Positions 48,970 through 61,462 of a stretch of DNA of 64,000 nucleotides are shown one piece after another. How positions within the stretch are numbered: the stretch's first letter is position 1; the number at the start of each line of letters is the position of its first letter. The DNA is from Formicarius rufipectus (taxonomy: Eukaryota; Chordata; Aves; Passeriformes; Formicariidae): assembly GCA_013399695.1 (NCBI GenBank), contig VXAU01004007.1, forward strand, positions 19,342 to 83,341. Reading direction: 5' to 3'. Under the pieces are notes generated by a model that searched no databases, was not told the origin of the DNA, and saw nothing but the letters and a program-made list of their open reading frames with translations. Position numbers and translations under genes: made by a program.

Positions 48970-51419
48970 GTATGATTACTTACTGTAGATTCAGATATAG
49001 ACCTCCAGTGAGCTTATGACTTATGTATGAACATTTGAACATGTCACAATGTTATGGTGACTGTTAATGGTGTAAAGGGCATAAATGTTAAAGGATACTC
49101 TTAGTGGATTGTCACTAACACATTGTTCAGCTAAAGATAAAAATCTTGGTATTATGTGATTGTGCATTTTTTGCATATTGTAGCTGAATTCTGAGTAGAT
49201 GTTTTCATGTCATGTGACAGGAGTTTGCTAATTAAAGCATATTTGAAGCGTCATCTAGGTTTGTGTTTGCATTATGGGAATAACTAAGTTTATTTGGTTC
49301 CAAATTTATTTTACAGTTATCTTTATACTTGAACATGTAGGACTAGTCCTGCAGTTGAAGTGCTGACTTTTTAACTTTTCTAACTTCCAAATCCCTGTGA
49401 ACCTTGCACAAACTGAGGTGGATATAAGTTGCCCTCTGACCTGTCATCTATGGTTGTAAGGAGGTTTGCCTAACTCAACCTTCATTTCTTGGTATTAAGG
49501 GGCTTCCAAGTGCTTAATTTTGTATTTCTTCTCTGTGAGTCTGAAAAATGTAGGATTCTTTAAACAGATTATATTCTTAAGCAGTGATGTTATTTGGAAC
49601 CCTGATTGTGAGTAGGAACTTAATTTGAGTTTTTAATTTCTCAAGAAAATCTGTTTCTGAGTTTTAAGTGCAGAAATTATTAGGGAACAAAAATGAGTTT
49701 CTTGTATGTGCTAATTCCTGGCTCTGTTTATTCATAGATAAAAGTTTGAATGTTTTTGCCCAGGGAATAAGATGATGTAGACTTGACGTGGAGCGAGAAA
49801 ACTATTTTCAGTTGCTTTGTTCTCCTGATAGAAAGAAAAGGTAGTGTGTTAGGCAACTGTAGAATGTATTAATATCCCTTACAACATAATGCATTTTTTC
49901 AGATAATTTAGTTACAGGTTTGACTGGGATTTAGGCATCAAGGTCTAGTAGAGTTATTCACAAAGACATACAAGCTTTTATCTTTTTACAAGCTACAGTT
50001 CTGGTCACAGACAGGTCATTGCAACATTATTTTGTGCCTAAATGCCAGTAGTTCGTAAATTATGTGATCCTGTGCCCAAGATTCTCCTAAGTACCCAGAA
50101 TACAAACCTGAACCTCTACAGCAATAGCATTTGGACAAGTGTACAGCAGAGCATCTCGAAGATACCTTAATTTTCAAGAGCTGCTGATAAAGAATGTGAT
50201 GGTAGTTGTTTCATGCTAAGCCCTTTTGATGAAAGAGCTTTAGATTACTGGTCCATCCTTCAGTTTGTTCAGTGTTGTTAGGCTGTGCACAGAGGTGATG
50301 GAAGGAAGTTTCCTTCTTCCTTTGAAGGTTACTCAATGTCAGCATACAGGCTTCATGGGGTCTATGGATCAGTGTGTGTATGGAAGAGAACATATGGCTC
50401 TCCTGGTAACTCCCCCAGGGTGGGAGAAGCCTGGCTTTGGTTGTTGGGTCTCAGGACAGCTTATGGATCATTAAAAATCTGGATGAAAAGCATCAATCAT
50501 TGTCTCAGCTGGGACCAAAACAGAGAAGTCTTTCCTGTGCCTCGAACACTGAAATACTGAGCTTCAGGGTCTCTTTGCTGCAGAGAATCATCTCCTTAGA
50601 AGATCTGGGTGGAATAATTTTTTGAGGATAGGTCCTGTAAGTTTCTTTCTAGTCAACTCGTCTCTTTTAGAGTGTTGCTGAATATTTTATTTGTCATGTT
50701 GTTAAATTCCTTTTCTTGTTTTAGATATGTTTATTGTTTTGGGATTTTTTTTTTATGAGCAAGAACTAGATGTAGCTGGTTGTGGGCAGGAAGGCATGAA
50801 AATAAAGGTGGTTGTAAATATGCATGAGTGGGACAAAGGGACGTCAACATCAGCTGTTGCTAGCAACTTGGGAGAGTTGAAATTTCTAACCAGTCATTAG
50901 AATTTCTTTGCTTAGAAGCATTCAGTTCTTAAGGAAGGGTTAATTTAGTGAAAGCCTAAATTTCTCTTCAGTATGCTTTGTTTGTTTCAGTACTCTACTA
51001 TTCCCTGTCTACCTTCATTTTTGTACATCTAACAGGGAGATTTCCTTTTTCCCATGTTCGTGACAGTGATTTAACTGGAAGGATGTTTTCTTCCATAAAA
51101 TCCTGTTCTTTGTTGATCAGCTGTGCAGTTTTGGCAAGCCACATCCTTCTTGTCTAGGGTTTGTTTTCTCTAAACCCAATGAAGTATAAAGCAAACAAAC
51201 AAAACACCACAGATGGGGCAAAATTATCAAGCAGGGCTTTAATTGGAAAATTTTATGTCTGCTGTGAAGTGTGCTACCTCGTTAATAAAGAGGATGCATG
51301 TTCCCTGCTCTTACACTCTTTTTGTTGATCAGTAGCTGTTTGTGAGGGGTTTTCTTCTTTTTTTTTTTTTTTTCTCTCCAAAAAGCCGAACGCGATTGCA
51401 GTAATTAGTATCTAACACA

Positions 51420-51800
51420 TTTCAGCAGCTTGTGTGGCGTCATTGTAGGTTGCAGTTGCACCACTCCGAGATGCAGTTGGGAAGAGGGAGGTGCCTGGGC
51501 TGCAAGGCGTGCAGCCTTGCCAGTGTGCAGCCATCCCTCGCTGGGCAGCACTCCCGGATGCTCCGGGGCGGGGATGGCAGTGCTGCAGCCGCGGCAGCTG
51601 CTCTGGAGCACCAGCGAGAATCCCCGCTCTCGTAAGCTCCATATTTGCACTCCCTGCACACTGACAGACGGCTCCGGAGCGGCAATGAGGGGGGAAGGTA
51701 AAATGATGAGCCGAGGCAGGCAGTGAAAAGCGAGTGCGCGAGAAGGTAAAGGAGGGTTCAGAGAGCCAGGGGTTCCTACTACAGGAAGCGACACTGGCAC
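51420..51800. promoter_or_regulatory. intronic CpG island, possible internal promoter
   Basis: By eye there are about 20 CpGs in about 370 bases, in an intron otherwise nearly free of CpG. Words such as GATGCTCCGGGGCGGGG, GCAGCCGCGGCAGC and GCGAGTGCGCGAG stand out. A T-run (51358-51373) lies on one side and a stretch of about 290 bases strongly purine-rich on the + strand (51725-52010) on the other. Vertebrate CLASP2 has shorter isoforms from internal promoters, so a promoter is plausible. An ATG at 51684 followed by a GT donor at 51697 would enter exon 4 out of frame. A noncoding or antisense transcript is equally possible. Confidence 0.45.
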
Positions 51801-52010
51801 AGAAAAGGAGAACTGAAAGCAGCGCAAAAATGGAAGCAAAGGAGTGAGAGCAAACAGGCAAGAAATAATTGGGAAAAAAACCCAAGAAATAAATTTAAAG
51901 CAAAAGTAGGGGGGAAGTGGGACAGCAGGAGTATGGATAAGGACAAGTCAAAATGGATGATAGGAAATCTGGGCAGGGAAACAGATAGGAAGCAGAAAGA
52001 ATGTAGCAAC
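51725..52010 (+). repeat. purine-rich tract beside the intronic CpG island
   Basis: Nearly 300 bases are dominated by A and G on the + strand, with few pyrimidine runs. It is not a simple microsatellite. Such skew next to a CpG island is often seen downstream of transcription starts. Confidence 0.6.
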
Positions 52011-52320
52011 TTCTGCTTGTGTCAGTCGTTTATACTGTAAATGTTTTGTGTGCATTAACTGCAACAATTCTCTATGTTTTAAGAGCTGTTTCTCCAACAA
52101 TACAAATACTCACGTGACTGAAAGGTGTTTTTTAGGAATTGGTTTTGGCATAGAATTAATCTGTGTTGAGTTTCATATTGTGCATTTCATAAGTTAATTT
52201 TATCACTTTTCCGGTCTTGTTATTGTTTTGCAACTATTATGAATGTAATTATAATATATGGATATAGTTACACTGTGTTGTGCTGCTGGTGATTAAAGAC
52301 AACTATTTCTGCTTTTGTAG

Positions 52321-52412
52321 TACATTTGGGAACGCCTTGCTGTTGGTTTTAAACACAAGAATTACCGATCCCGAGAAGGAGTGTGTTTATGTCTTGTTGC
52401 TACCTTAAACAT
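52321..52412 (+). CDS. CLASP2: CLASP2 coding exon 4 (residues 127-156 plus two bases)
   Basis: It reads YIWERLAVGFKHKNYRSREG, then VCLCLVATLN. The GFKHKNYRSREG motif (135-146) is highly conserved in CLASP TOG1; the human CLASP2 form is GFKHKNFRSREG, while CLASP1 has RTREG. YIW and VCLCL favour CLASP2. The acceptor is TTTTGTAG and the donor AT|GTAAGC, leaving AT to be completed as Ile157. Confidence 0.97.
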
Positions 52413-52725
52413 GTAAGCTTTTTATTTCTATGAAGATGTAATGGTTCTATCCTTCTTTTGAATGTCATTTTTCTTTGAAACTAGTTCTTTAGGAAGTCTG
52501 ATTCAATTACATTAATACATGGGGAAAATCAAACAACTAGTGAGCTTTCTGAAAGAAAGAGTAAAGTTAGAGAATTTTTAGCTTATTTAAAATGAGGCAA
52601 GTAAGAGAGACAAGCTTGATTGATGTCAGTTTGTATTCTGTGGTTGCTAAGCTAAAAGTTCTCTTTGTGTAAATTATTTTCTGTTTTCTGAAAAAAATAC
52701 CCTTTTTTAAAAATTATTCTTTTAG
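52413..52725 (+). other. CLASP2: CLASP2 intron 4 (phase 2)
   Basis: A short intron of 313 bases, GTAAGC to TTCTTTTAG. It contains nothing beyond AT-rich sequence. Confidence 0.93.
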
Positions 52726-52801
52726 TTACGGTGCACAGCCATTAATCCTCAGCAAGTTGGTACCACACCTGTGTATAGCGTTTGGTGACTCCAACAGCCA
52801 G
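52726..52801 (+). CDS. CLASP2: CLASP2 coding exon 5 (residues 157-182)
   Basis: It completes Ile157 and reads YGAQPLILSKLVPHLCIAF, then GDSNSQ. Human CLASP2 has GAQPLVISKLIPHLCILFGDSNSQ at this position; CLASP1 differs (GAQTLTLSKIVPHICNLLGDPNSQ), which supports the paralogue call. The acceptor is TTCTTTTAG|TTA and the donor CAG|GTAAGG. It ends in phase 0 directly before the VRDAA loop encoded by exon 6. Confidence 0.97.
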
Positions 52802-54292
52802 GTAAGGATTTAATTAGTTACTGGTGTTTGAACAACTATCCTTAGACAGAATAATGAAATCAAAATAAATATAAGCATTTAAAGAGAAGCTGATAAACTG
52901 CTTGTATACAGCATACAATTATTTTCTACCATGAGAAAAAATAAACCTGTTTTGTTCTTAGTCTGTCCATCCACTGGAAGATCAAAGTAGAATTGCAAAG
53001 GCAGAGTATTGCAGCATACTGGTCCTTTTAGTTTTATCTTCAGGTATTGCAACTAGTAATTACTGAACGTAGTTGTTTCTTAAGGAGCGTGTTCAAAGGA
53101 AGTAAACTCTAAAAAAGTTATTGACACAAATAATTACCTCCAGAGCCAGCCCCTATATGAAACCTGCAGTAGTTTGCCAAATTTGCTAAAGATAACTTTA
53201 TTATGTGTAATTATTTTCTAAATGGAACCCAGATGGCAATTGAGAGCATGCAAGGGTTGTCATTAAAATCAGTTAAGTAAGCAAAAACTTCTGCAGTGAA
53301 AATCAAGATATAGTTCATAATGGTGACATCTGAACTTCAGAATATCTTCAAGTGGCAATGAATAAAATGTCTTGATCTATCTGAAGTTGTGTTTGAGAGA
53401 AAAGATTAAGAATACAGTAAGGAAGAAGATAGTAATGGCAGGAGATTGTCTTATAAACGGGATTGGTCTTTATGCTTAATGCAGGAAAGTTTCTGTGTCC
53501 TGGATAGCATAGCATTGTTCTGTTACGGAGAAATTCTGTTAAGAATTTGTCATGTTTGTAGATCATTAGTAAAGATGTAGTTCACATCTTGAACAATTGT
53601 GTGTTTAGTTTGAACTGCTGCAAAGAATAATACTAAAGTCATTCCAGTCATTCTTTATCCAGAATAATGGTATTTACTAAAATGCATTTTGGCAGTTATT
53701 ATTGTGATGACTATGGTTTAAATTTTTTTGAAGAGACACTCCATCTCCATGCTGTAACTGTTGTTTCCCCTTCAGCAATATTGCCTTATTCCCTTCCTTC
53801 TACTAGTGTCATGCCATCTGATTCAGGTTAAAGTAAATGAAGAAAATGCTGAGAACATTTTGGCCCACTCTTATGGGCAGTCAGGTCCTTAGTTTTCCAG
53901 AAGGAATCTTCTGTGTGTAGAAACAGATGTATGCAAGATGAAGTATCAAGACTGAGTGCAGGAACTAACTTTTGGAAGTATTTCCCACTGTGATAGAGTC
54001 CTAAATAGAGCACATTTTTGCCACAGATATTATTCTCATGTCAGTCCCAGAAATTCCCTCCAAAACTGTTATTTCTAGGATTGTTTTACTATCTGGAGAT
54101 GCTCCAGCTTGAAACAACTACCGTCTTGAAAAAATAGTTGTATTTCCTCTCCTTTTCACCCTCACTGTTTCAACTGTTTTGTGAAATGAATAGACATGCA
54201 GGTCAGTAAAAACTAGAAGATTAGCGGGCTGTCAGCAAATGTTATTTTGGCTTCTCTGACTCTGAAATTAATGATTTAAACTGCATTTGCAG
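52802..54292 (+). other. CLASP2: CLASP2 intron 5 (phase 0)
   Basis: The intron of about 1.5 kb runs from GTAAGG to TTTGCAG. It is AT-rich, and I recognise no repeat or gene in it. Confidence 0.92.
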
Positions 54293-54390
54293 GTGAGAGA
54301 TGCTGCCATACTAGCCATTGTAGAGATTTATAGACATGTGGGAGACAAAGTACGAATAGATCTTGCGAAGAGAGGAATTCCTCCTGGAAG
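54293..54390 (+). CDS. CLASP2: CLASP2 coding exon 6 (residues 183-214 plus two bases)
   Basis: It reads VRDAAILAIVEIYRHVGDK, then VRIDLAKRGIPPG and the first two bases of Arg215. With exon 5 it forms the loop SNSQVRDAA, a TOG HEAT signature. Human CLASP2 reads VRDAAILAIVEIYRHVGEK here, while CLASP1 has VRDAAINSLVEIYRHVGER. The acceptor is GCATTTGCAG and the donor AG|GTGAGT. Confidence 0.97.
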
Positions 54391-57300
54391 GTGAGTTACC
54401 TGTTTTGATTTTGTAATCCTGAGCCCTTACGTGTCATTATTCTTTATCAGAATTTTAAATTCACTAAAAAACTTGGTTTTAAAATTATAATTATTCTTTT
54501 GATTTTTGGTTAGTTTTGCTTTGAACTAGTGTTCCTGACTGTGTTGTGTGTAGATTAGTTTATATGAAAAAAAAGTAGTCATTGTTTTGTTGCACTTAGT
54601 AGGAAAGACTATTTATTCAATAAAATCTTTCAAATTCCTTATCAAAACAATTTAAACTTCTAAAAATGTGTTAACTCTTTATCAGTCAACATACCACTTT
54701 AACCCCGAGTCATCATCTTACTTCTTGATTTTGATAAAGCTGAATATATTGACTGCATGGTGTCAGAGAGACTGTCAGAAGAGACACTGTCCCTCATTGG
54801 ACCCTAGTTTTAATGATCATTTGTATGATATCAAAATACAGCTTGATAATATCTCAAAATATCTGTTCAGCTCTGGGGCCCCTGACATGAGAAGAATGTT
54901 GACCTGTTAGTCCAAAGGAGAGCCACTAAACTGATTAGGATGCTAGAGCACCTCTCTGACAGAGGCAGGCTGAGAACTGGGGTTTTTCAGCCTGGAGAAG
55001 AGAAGGCTCTGAAGGGAACATAGAGTACCTTGCTGTACATAACGGGTACCTACAAGAAAGCTGGAGACAGACTTCTTACAAGGACATACAGTGATATGAC
55101 AAGGGGGGATGGCTTTAAACTGAAAGCGGATAGGTTTAGGTTAGATACTGGGAAGCAATTTTTTACTGTGAGGGTGGTGAGACACTGGAACAGGATGCCC
55201 AGAGTTGTGGATGCCCCATTCCTGGCAGTGTTCACAGCCAGGTTGGAGGGGGCTCTGAGCAGCCTGGTCTAGTGGAAGGTGTTCCTGCCTGTCCTGAGAG
55301 GTTGGAACTTGGTGATCCAAAACCACTTTACAATTCTATGAAAATGTCACAGGAGAAAGATGTTTCAAATTCCAAGCAGAGTTCAGCATGTTCAGACAAA
55401 AGTTTACCCTGCTTGTGGGAATGAGAAATTGTATGCGTTTTTAGACTATTAATAGATTGTATGGTTACCGAACAAGTTTAAGCCATATTATTACTACAAT
55501 TCCAAAAACTAGGTTTCCTAGCAGATAATTGAAACATACCAGAGAAGATCTTTCTTGCATTAAGATATGGCCTTGGACATATTTTGGAACAGGAAATAAA
55601 AGAGTGCAGATAACACAGCCTTTGTATGAGTTTTGGGTCTGACTGTAAGTTTAGGTTCAGCACTCACCGTTCACAATTCCATATGATACAAACAGAATAC
55701 ATCTTAGGATTCAAACAGGATTAAACGCCATAGGTGCTTTGTATCCTCAGGATAATCAACAGCTTCTAATTTAGTTGCAGTAGGTGCCAAGTTGCTGTTT
55801 CTACTTGTCTGCATCAGTTGAATACAAAATTCCCTCTGATCCAAAAACAAGAATGGTTGTATCATTTGCATGTACAGAAAGAAGCAGGACCCTACTTCGT
55901 GCATGTTAAATGGGTTGTTGTCACTAAATCTCAACAGTTTTGCACCTTGACAGGGCTAGTGTAGAATAATATGTGAGCTGAATCTCAGTGGTAGTTTTCA
56001 GGTTGGGATAAAGCGGGGAGTTAGGATTTATTTGAGTTGAGGCTGCTAAGTCTCTTTCCCATCCATTGCTGACAGCAGAGCTCCTGTACTCTCTTCTTAC
56101 TCCTTCACTCAAATAAGAAGGTGTTTGACAAAGCGCAGGAAAGACAGATTAATTCTTTGGTAGCTCAGACTTGTTCCTTCAGAGGCAGACTTAATTTAAA
56201 ACATTCCTTTCCCAGTGCCTCTCAGAAGCTTTCCCTCTGCATAGATGCATTACAATTTCCATGTGGTTATGCAGGAGCTATCATCTGTGGAAAAAAATCT
56301 TTATTGTAGGATGTTCATCACTATTTTGAGGGGAATCTCTGTTCATATTTGTGTGTCTGGGTAGGTTTTAAAGGTTTTAAGTATTACAGATAATCCATAG
56401 TTTAGACACAGCTGCTTTCAGCTGTTGAGTTCAGCCTTAAAAAAACTTCACTGCAGCTCCTTCACTGTATATCAGCTCACTGAAAATTATGTATAAGCAT
56501 TAATATTAGCAGAAAAAACAGTATTTGGTGCACACATGAATTAATATAGGCTTGTTTAGTTTACATCAAAAATAACACATTAGAGAGCTCTGTCTTGCTG
56601 CTTGAATGCATTCTGTCCTAAAGCACTGAAATTCAGAGCCCCCGTCTGCTGAAAGGAAGGCAGGAAAGTCAATCAAGCATTGTTTTGAGAAATTGTTCAA
56701 CTTCCTTAAATATGCAAATGGTATATACATGCTATGTCTATATAAAGCTGAATATAGTTAGTAATTTAATAATGGTAGGCTTAAAAAGTTTTGTAATCTG
56801 CAACTGGTAGGGTTTACCTTTGTGGAAAATACTGGATTTTCTAGAGGGTTACTGGACCTGTTGGAATTGGGGTAATGAATAAAATAAGGGATCTTACCTT
56901 TGTAGTTCAGCTGTACTTGGTACTATTTATTTTTCTTCAATGTATTTTTGTTCTTTACCAAGATTAATTTGAGTTAGTTTATAAACAAAATGAATGTATT
57001 ATATATACTATTTGTATTTATTGCTTTTCAGCTTACAAATCTCAGAACGGTATTGTGCTTTTTGCTTGAAGCATATTCTTTTTTTAGAAATCAGGATCAA
57101 GTCAGTGATTTGAAATTTGGATGTTGTTTTCCTTTTTGTTAAAGTTGCTGCCAGAGAGGTTTGACAGTCTTTGGTATAGGGCCTGGAAGTATTAGTGTTA
57201 ATATATTTATGAATACTGAAAGTTGTTTTACTTCCTGTTCACTGAGCCAAGAACAGTGAACAGGTTTTGTTCTGTATGGGCCAAATTCAATTTGTTACAG

Positions 57301-60300
57301 TATGGAATCTTTGTGTCTGATCTTCCTTGAATGGAAATAGTATATGTAGCTTTGGATAGCACTTACTTAGTCTGGGTGTTAAAAACTTTTATCTTTCAGG
57401 AATTTCCCCACCGTTACTTGAGAAACATAAATGTATAAAACCAGTTATTTGTTTAGTTCTTATATCTAGGATCACAGCTTCATATCCTAAAATGTTAAAG
57501 CATAGGGCAGTATGCATCTCTGAATACTGCATTTGGTGTGGTATGCACATTTTACTTATCTGTCTAGTTTATGTTGTAGATGAGGTCCATCTGTGTGTCC
57601 AGATGTGGACACATGTCTGTAAGATCCTTGCTTTTTTTTTTTCTTTTCATGGAAGGGCAAAATACTGAGAAATGAGTGCAAGGTTTCATATGGGCCATTT
57701 CCTGCCTTAGACTCACTTTGGACATAAACAACAAACCTGTTACCACCCTCTCTCGTTTATCCTTCTGCTATTGACAGCGGGTTGGTGCTCTTTTGCGTCT
57801 CCATCACAAGGTCCAAAATTTTAAGTATCCCCCTCTGCTTGTCACATGAACAGCTTAACTCCATCAAGCATGGCCACAAATAGCAGGTTTTCAGTCTAGA
57901 AGTGCAGTGCATGTTCTTTGGGATCATCTGCCTTTCCATGTGAGCATGTCAGCTCAAGCTGTGTTCCAATCACTGAACATCATCACCATAACATGGTAAT
58001 GCTATGATAGAGAGCTGTCGCCTACTGGAGCAGAGGATTTAGCAGGTTGCCAGGAGTCCCCATTTAAAGTCCTACAGCCTCATACATTCATTCACTCACA
58101 GAGACAGCCTCATGCAGAAGTGGCCTACTGTCCTGAGCATGTGTTTTTGTCAACGGGGATTTTTCTTTCCTTGTGTGAAGCGTTGAAAGACCTGTCTGTG
58201 TTTTTTTGGAGAAAGGAGATAATACTTCTGTCCACTGGTGACATAGTATTTTTGTTGACTAATGACTTCAGTGATTTAGTACAATTCCATATCTGGACTT
58301 GGGCTTGCAGATAGGAGGTAAAGGAGTAATAATGCTGTTCTTAATTGTTCCTCAGTGCTGGTGAAACTGGTCTTCATCTGGCCCTGTAAATATTCTTGGA
58401 TTCCTCTTGGCCAGGCGCTCTTTTGCCAGGAGTTGAACTCCTGTAAGCATTCTTAAATTGATTGTGTTTGCAATAATTTTGGAGACTTTAGCCCATACTG
58501 CCCTGCTGCCTGTGACTCTGTGAAGAAATATGAGAAGGTAGTGAGAAGAGCAGGGTGGGAGTAGAGATAGGAAGAAACTTGTGAGACTTGGCAAAGTAGT
58601 AGTTACAGTTCCTGTAAGCTGTACTAAAGAGAGAGTTGGATCTACAGTAGTGCTTTACCATTTTGACAGCTGTGTTATAATGGATTTTTTTGTTGTTGTC
58701 ATTATGACAAATACTGGAGAGTGTGCCGCTGGTTGTAAAGACGTTCTTTGAAAGTTTTAGGAGTTGGTAGCACTTTTGTTGTTCTGCAGCCTGCACCATT
58801 GATGACATAGCATCCGGTGCTAGCAAACACATTTGTTTGTTGTTCATAGTTGTACTTCATGAAATATTTTGCCCAGAGTGAGAGGCAACACGTATGTTAT
58901 TATAACATATTTATAAGGAAACATTTTGTTTTTACCTTCTGTTTAAAACACTCAGGAAAATGTTTTTGAAAACTACGTTCAAAAGAGCAGGAAATACTGT
59001 TTTTAGTTTTGAATTCTCTAAATTATGTGTGCCAAAGGGATAACATCACCCTTACAGGACGTAAGAATTAAAGTGACATTTTAAAGGAAATCTGTTAATC
59101 TCTCTAGTCCTGTTCAGTTTGTCAGGATAACAGTTTTAGCCCTTCAGATATAAAGTGTTTCTCATTAACTAGATGAACTGTGAATGCAGTATTTGCAATC
59201 AAATTCAGCAGTGTTGAGGGGAACTCACATCCACTGGTAAACACTAGAAGTACTTCCTATGGTACATATGAAGTAAACACATTCATTTCTTGTTATGAAA
59301 GCACGATGGCATAATACATTATTATGCATATTGATTCCTATGTGGATTTTTCACTTTGTACAGTTGAAAGCACATGGCATGTTAATGGGATTCCATGTGT
59401 CATTAGTAAATGCTGGTACCCAAAAAGCATTTAATTTCAAAAGCTTTACTTTTTCAAGACTTTAATGCAAAAGAACAAACCCATTTCGGTACAAATTTGC
59501 TTTAGTTTACAAATCGATCTTTTCATTAAAAACTGCAGGTTTAATATTAAGCAGAGACATATGTGAATTGCTGCTGTTTCGGATGTTCTGCTTTGGCAGC
59601 CATGGTTGTAAATGCAATGGTGGCACAAAAGGGGGATGATAGTTGGTTCCAGAGAGAAGGCTGACAAGTATATTAGGGAAAGATGAGGCAAACTACTACT
59701 GAGTAACATCTGTTTTGAGGTGAGATGGTTGAAAAACTGCTGTTTTTTGTTATGGGTGATAGGCTTAAATGATTAAGAGGGGTTTTGGTTGTGGTTTTTT
59801 AGATCCTTGCAGTAGGATAGGCCTTTTTGTGGAATTCTCGGCTAAATCGTGTAGTTCTTCTTGTGGGCCTTCTAAGTCCAGGACAAATTCACTCTGTAGC
59901 AGATTGCTTTGAAGTTTTTTGAAGGTAAAAGTAGCACATTGTGAGAGTCCTAACTTCTTGGAAGGTGCAGAAAAACGCTCAAACTTTTTATACTGTCGTC
60001 TGTCTGCATTTTATTATTTTACCACATTATTCATCATTAGATAAATGAGGTCCCAGTGAGTGAAAGGAGTGTGCAGTCTCAGAGAAGGTAGACTATGCAC
60101 AGTGGGGATGTGCAGCCTCTCTGCATGGATCATTGAGTAAACGTGGTGTGTGCATGGGGAAATGTTGGAATTAAAATCTTTGTGTGTCCTTTCTCCTTTA
60201 TGCCTTGGGAGGATTTTCATACCTAGGCATTGCTCTTACCCATTTTTCTTGGTTTATCATAAAGTAGTTTGGATTGTGAGTTAAAAAGACAGCCTTTCAG

Positions 60301-61391
60301 TGGCAAAATTTTAACAAATTTTGAATATAGTCTCTAGTTCTGTCAATGTAGTTGCATTGTACCTGTTTGGAGGCTTGCAGATTGTCATATGATTTGTAGT
60401 TCCTAACTTTGTTCATTTAAAATCACAATTTGGTCCTGATGAATTTGGAGCTAAAAGTCTGTGTGTTACATATTACCATGTTCTGAGTAGTCTAGAATGC
60501 AGAAAAGTCTTTGGAGAAATGTATGAAAATATTCTCAAGTGCTTGCAGCTGAACAATGTCTTATATCAGTACAAATGTGCTGCTAGTGTGTGGGTCACAT
60601 TTTTTCTGTCAGATACTTCCACTACTTTCAATTGAGTTTTCTGCAGAGGTGATGAGAAATGCCTGTTGAAGTGTTCAGGCAGCTTTCTTGCTTGAACACC
60701 ATTTTTTGCCTTGTGGAACTAGATTGCAGATAGTGAGTTTTTGGAGGGTTTTGCTTTGGTGTGTTTTTTTTGTGTTTTGAGGTTTTTTTGTGTTTTTGTA
60801 TTTACATGTAGCAAAGCATTTGTAGAGTGTTCTCTATTGTGAGAGTTAAAATCAATGGTGTGTGTGTTGGATATAACTGTTTTGTGTATCTTAAGTCTAG
60901 AAAAAAGTTTGTTGTTTTTTTTTTCTCTCCTGTGGAAGTGCTAGGTACCACAAAAGTATTTTCATAACCAAACTGATGAAATTTTGAGGAACAAAAATTT
61001 TGTCATTGTGTCTGAATAAATTAAATAGTAATACCTGTTTTTTTTCTACCTAGTTCATATTGTTACCTTTTATTGTTGTATGAATAAATATCATAGTTAT
61101 CTGAACCCAGTATATACTATTAGTGAACCTGAACTTTAGAATGCTGTTTTTCATTATGCTGATAACAATGCTCTGTTTTGTTCTTTGCTAAGTTGACTGA
61201 GTTTTCTGTAGCTTCGTGTGAGGATGCTCAGCTAGAGATGAATCCCTTAGGAATTGTTTCTTGATACTCTTAATCCCTAGTATATTCTGTATTACATCTT
61301 TATATGTGCTAATAAACTGATTTCTGTTTTTACCAGTAGCCAGTGGGATTTCAGAGATACAAAAATACTTTGTTGTTTTTGTTCTTTATAG
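54391..61391 (+). other. CLASP2: CLASP2 intron 6 (phase 2)
   Basis: The intron of about 7 kb starts GTGAGT and ends TTCTTTATAG. It carries a CR1 copy at 54865-55340; the rest is AT-rich with no recognised gene. Short homopolymer runs occur, and T/G-rich sequence lies at 60735-60800. Confidence 0.9.
54865..55340 (+). mobile_element. CR1 LINE 3' region in intron 6
   Basis: A sense-strand, 5'-truncated copy of about 475 bp. Landmarks are GTTCAGCTCTGGGGCCCCTG, TTTTTCAGCCTGGAGAAGAG, the AAGGGGGGATGGCTTTAAAC word near 55098, GTGAGACACTGGAACAGGAT and a final CAATTCTATGAAA. It resembles the subfamily of the 4941-5438 copy, sharing CTACAAGAAAGCTGGAGA. Confidence 0.94.
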
Positions 61392-61462
61392 GTTGCAAAC
61401 AATCTTTACAAAATTTGATGAAGTAAGAAACTCTGGAAATATGATTTTAAGCAGTGTTGGTG
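61392..61462 (+). CDS. CLASP2: CLASP2 coding exon 7 (residues 215-238 plus one base)
   Basis: It completes Arg215 and reads LQTIFTKFDEVRNSGNMIL, then SSVG and the first base of the next codon. Human CLASP2 has LEMIFAKFDEVQKSGGMILS here, at the end of TOG1. The acceptor is TTCTTTATAG and the donor G|GTGAGT. The following exons, including the acidic KSFDDEE segment in the human protein, are not found before the window ends. Confidence 0.93.

Larger units (their letters stand above)
48970..52320 (+). other. CLASP2: CLASP2 intron 3 (phase 0)
   Basis: The intron of about 3.35 kb runs from GTATGA to GCTTTTGTAG. Its main feature is the CpG-rich block at 51420-51800 with a T-run before it and a purine-rich stretch after it. 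The region around 50210-50630 is moderately GC-rich with open frames on both strands and no recognised domain. I identified no transposon. Confidence 0.9.

Noticed and set aside
51684..51697. ATG plus GT donor in the intronic CpG island as an alternative CLASP2 first coding exon
   Set aside because: It would join exon 4 out of frame. The island may still be a promoter, but this exon is not supported.
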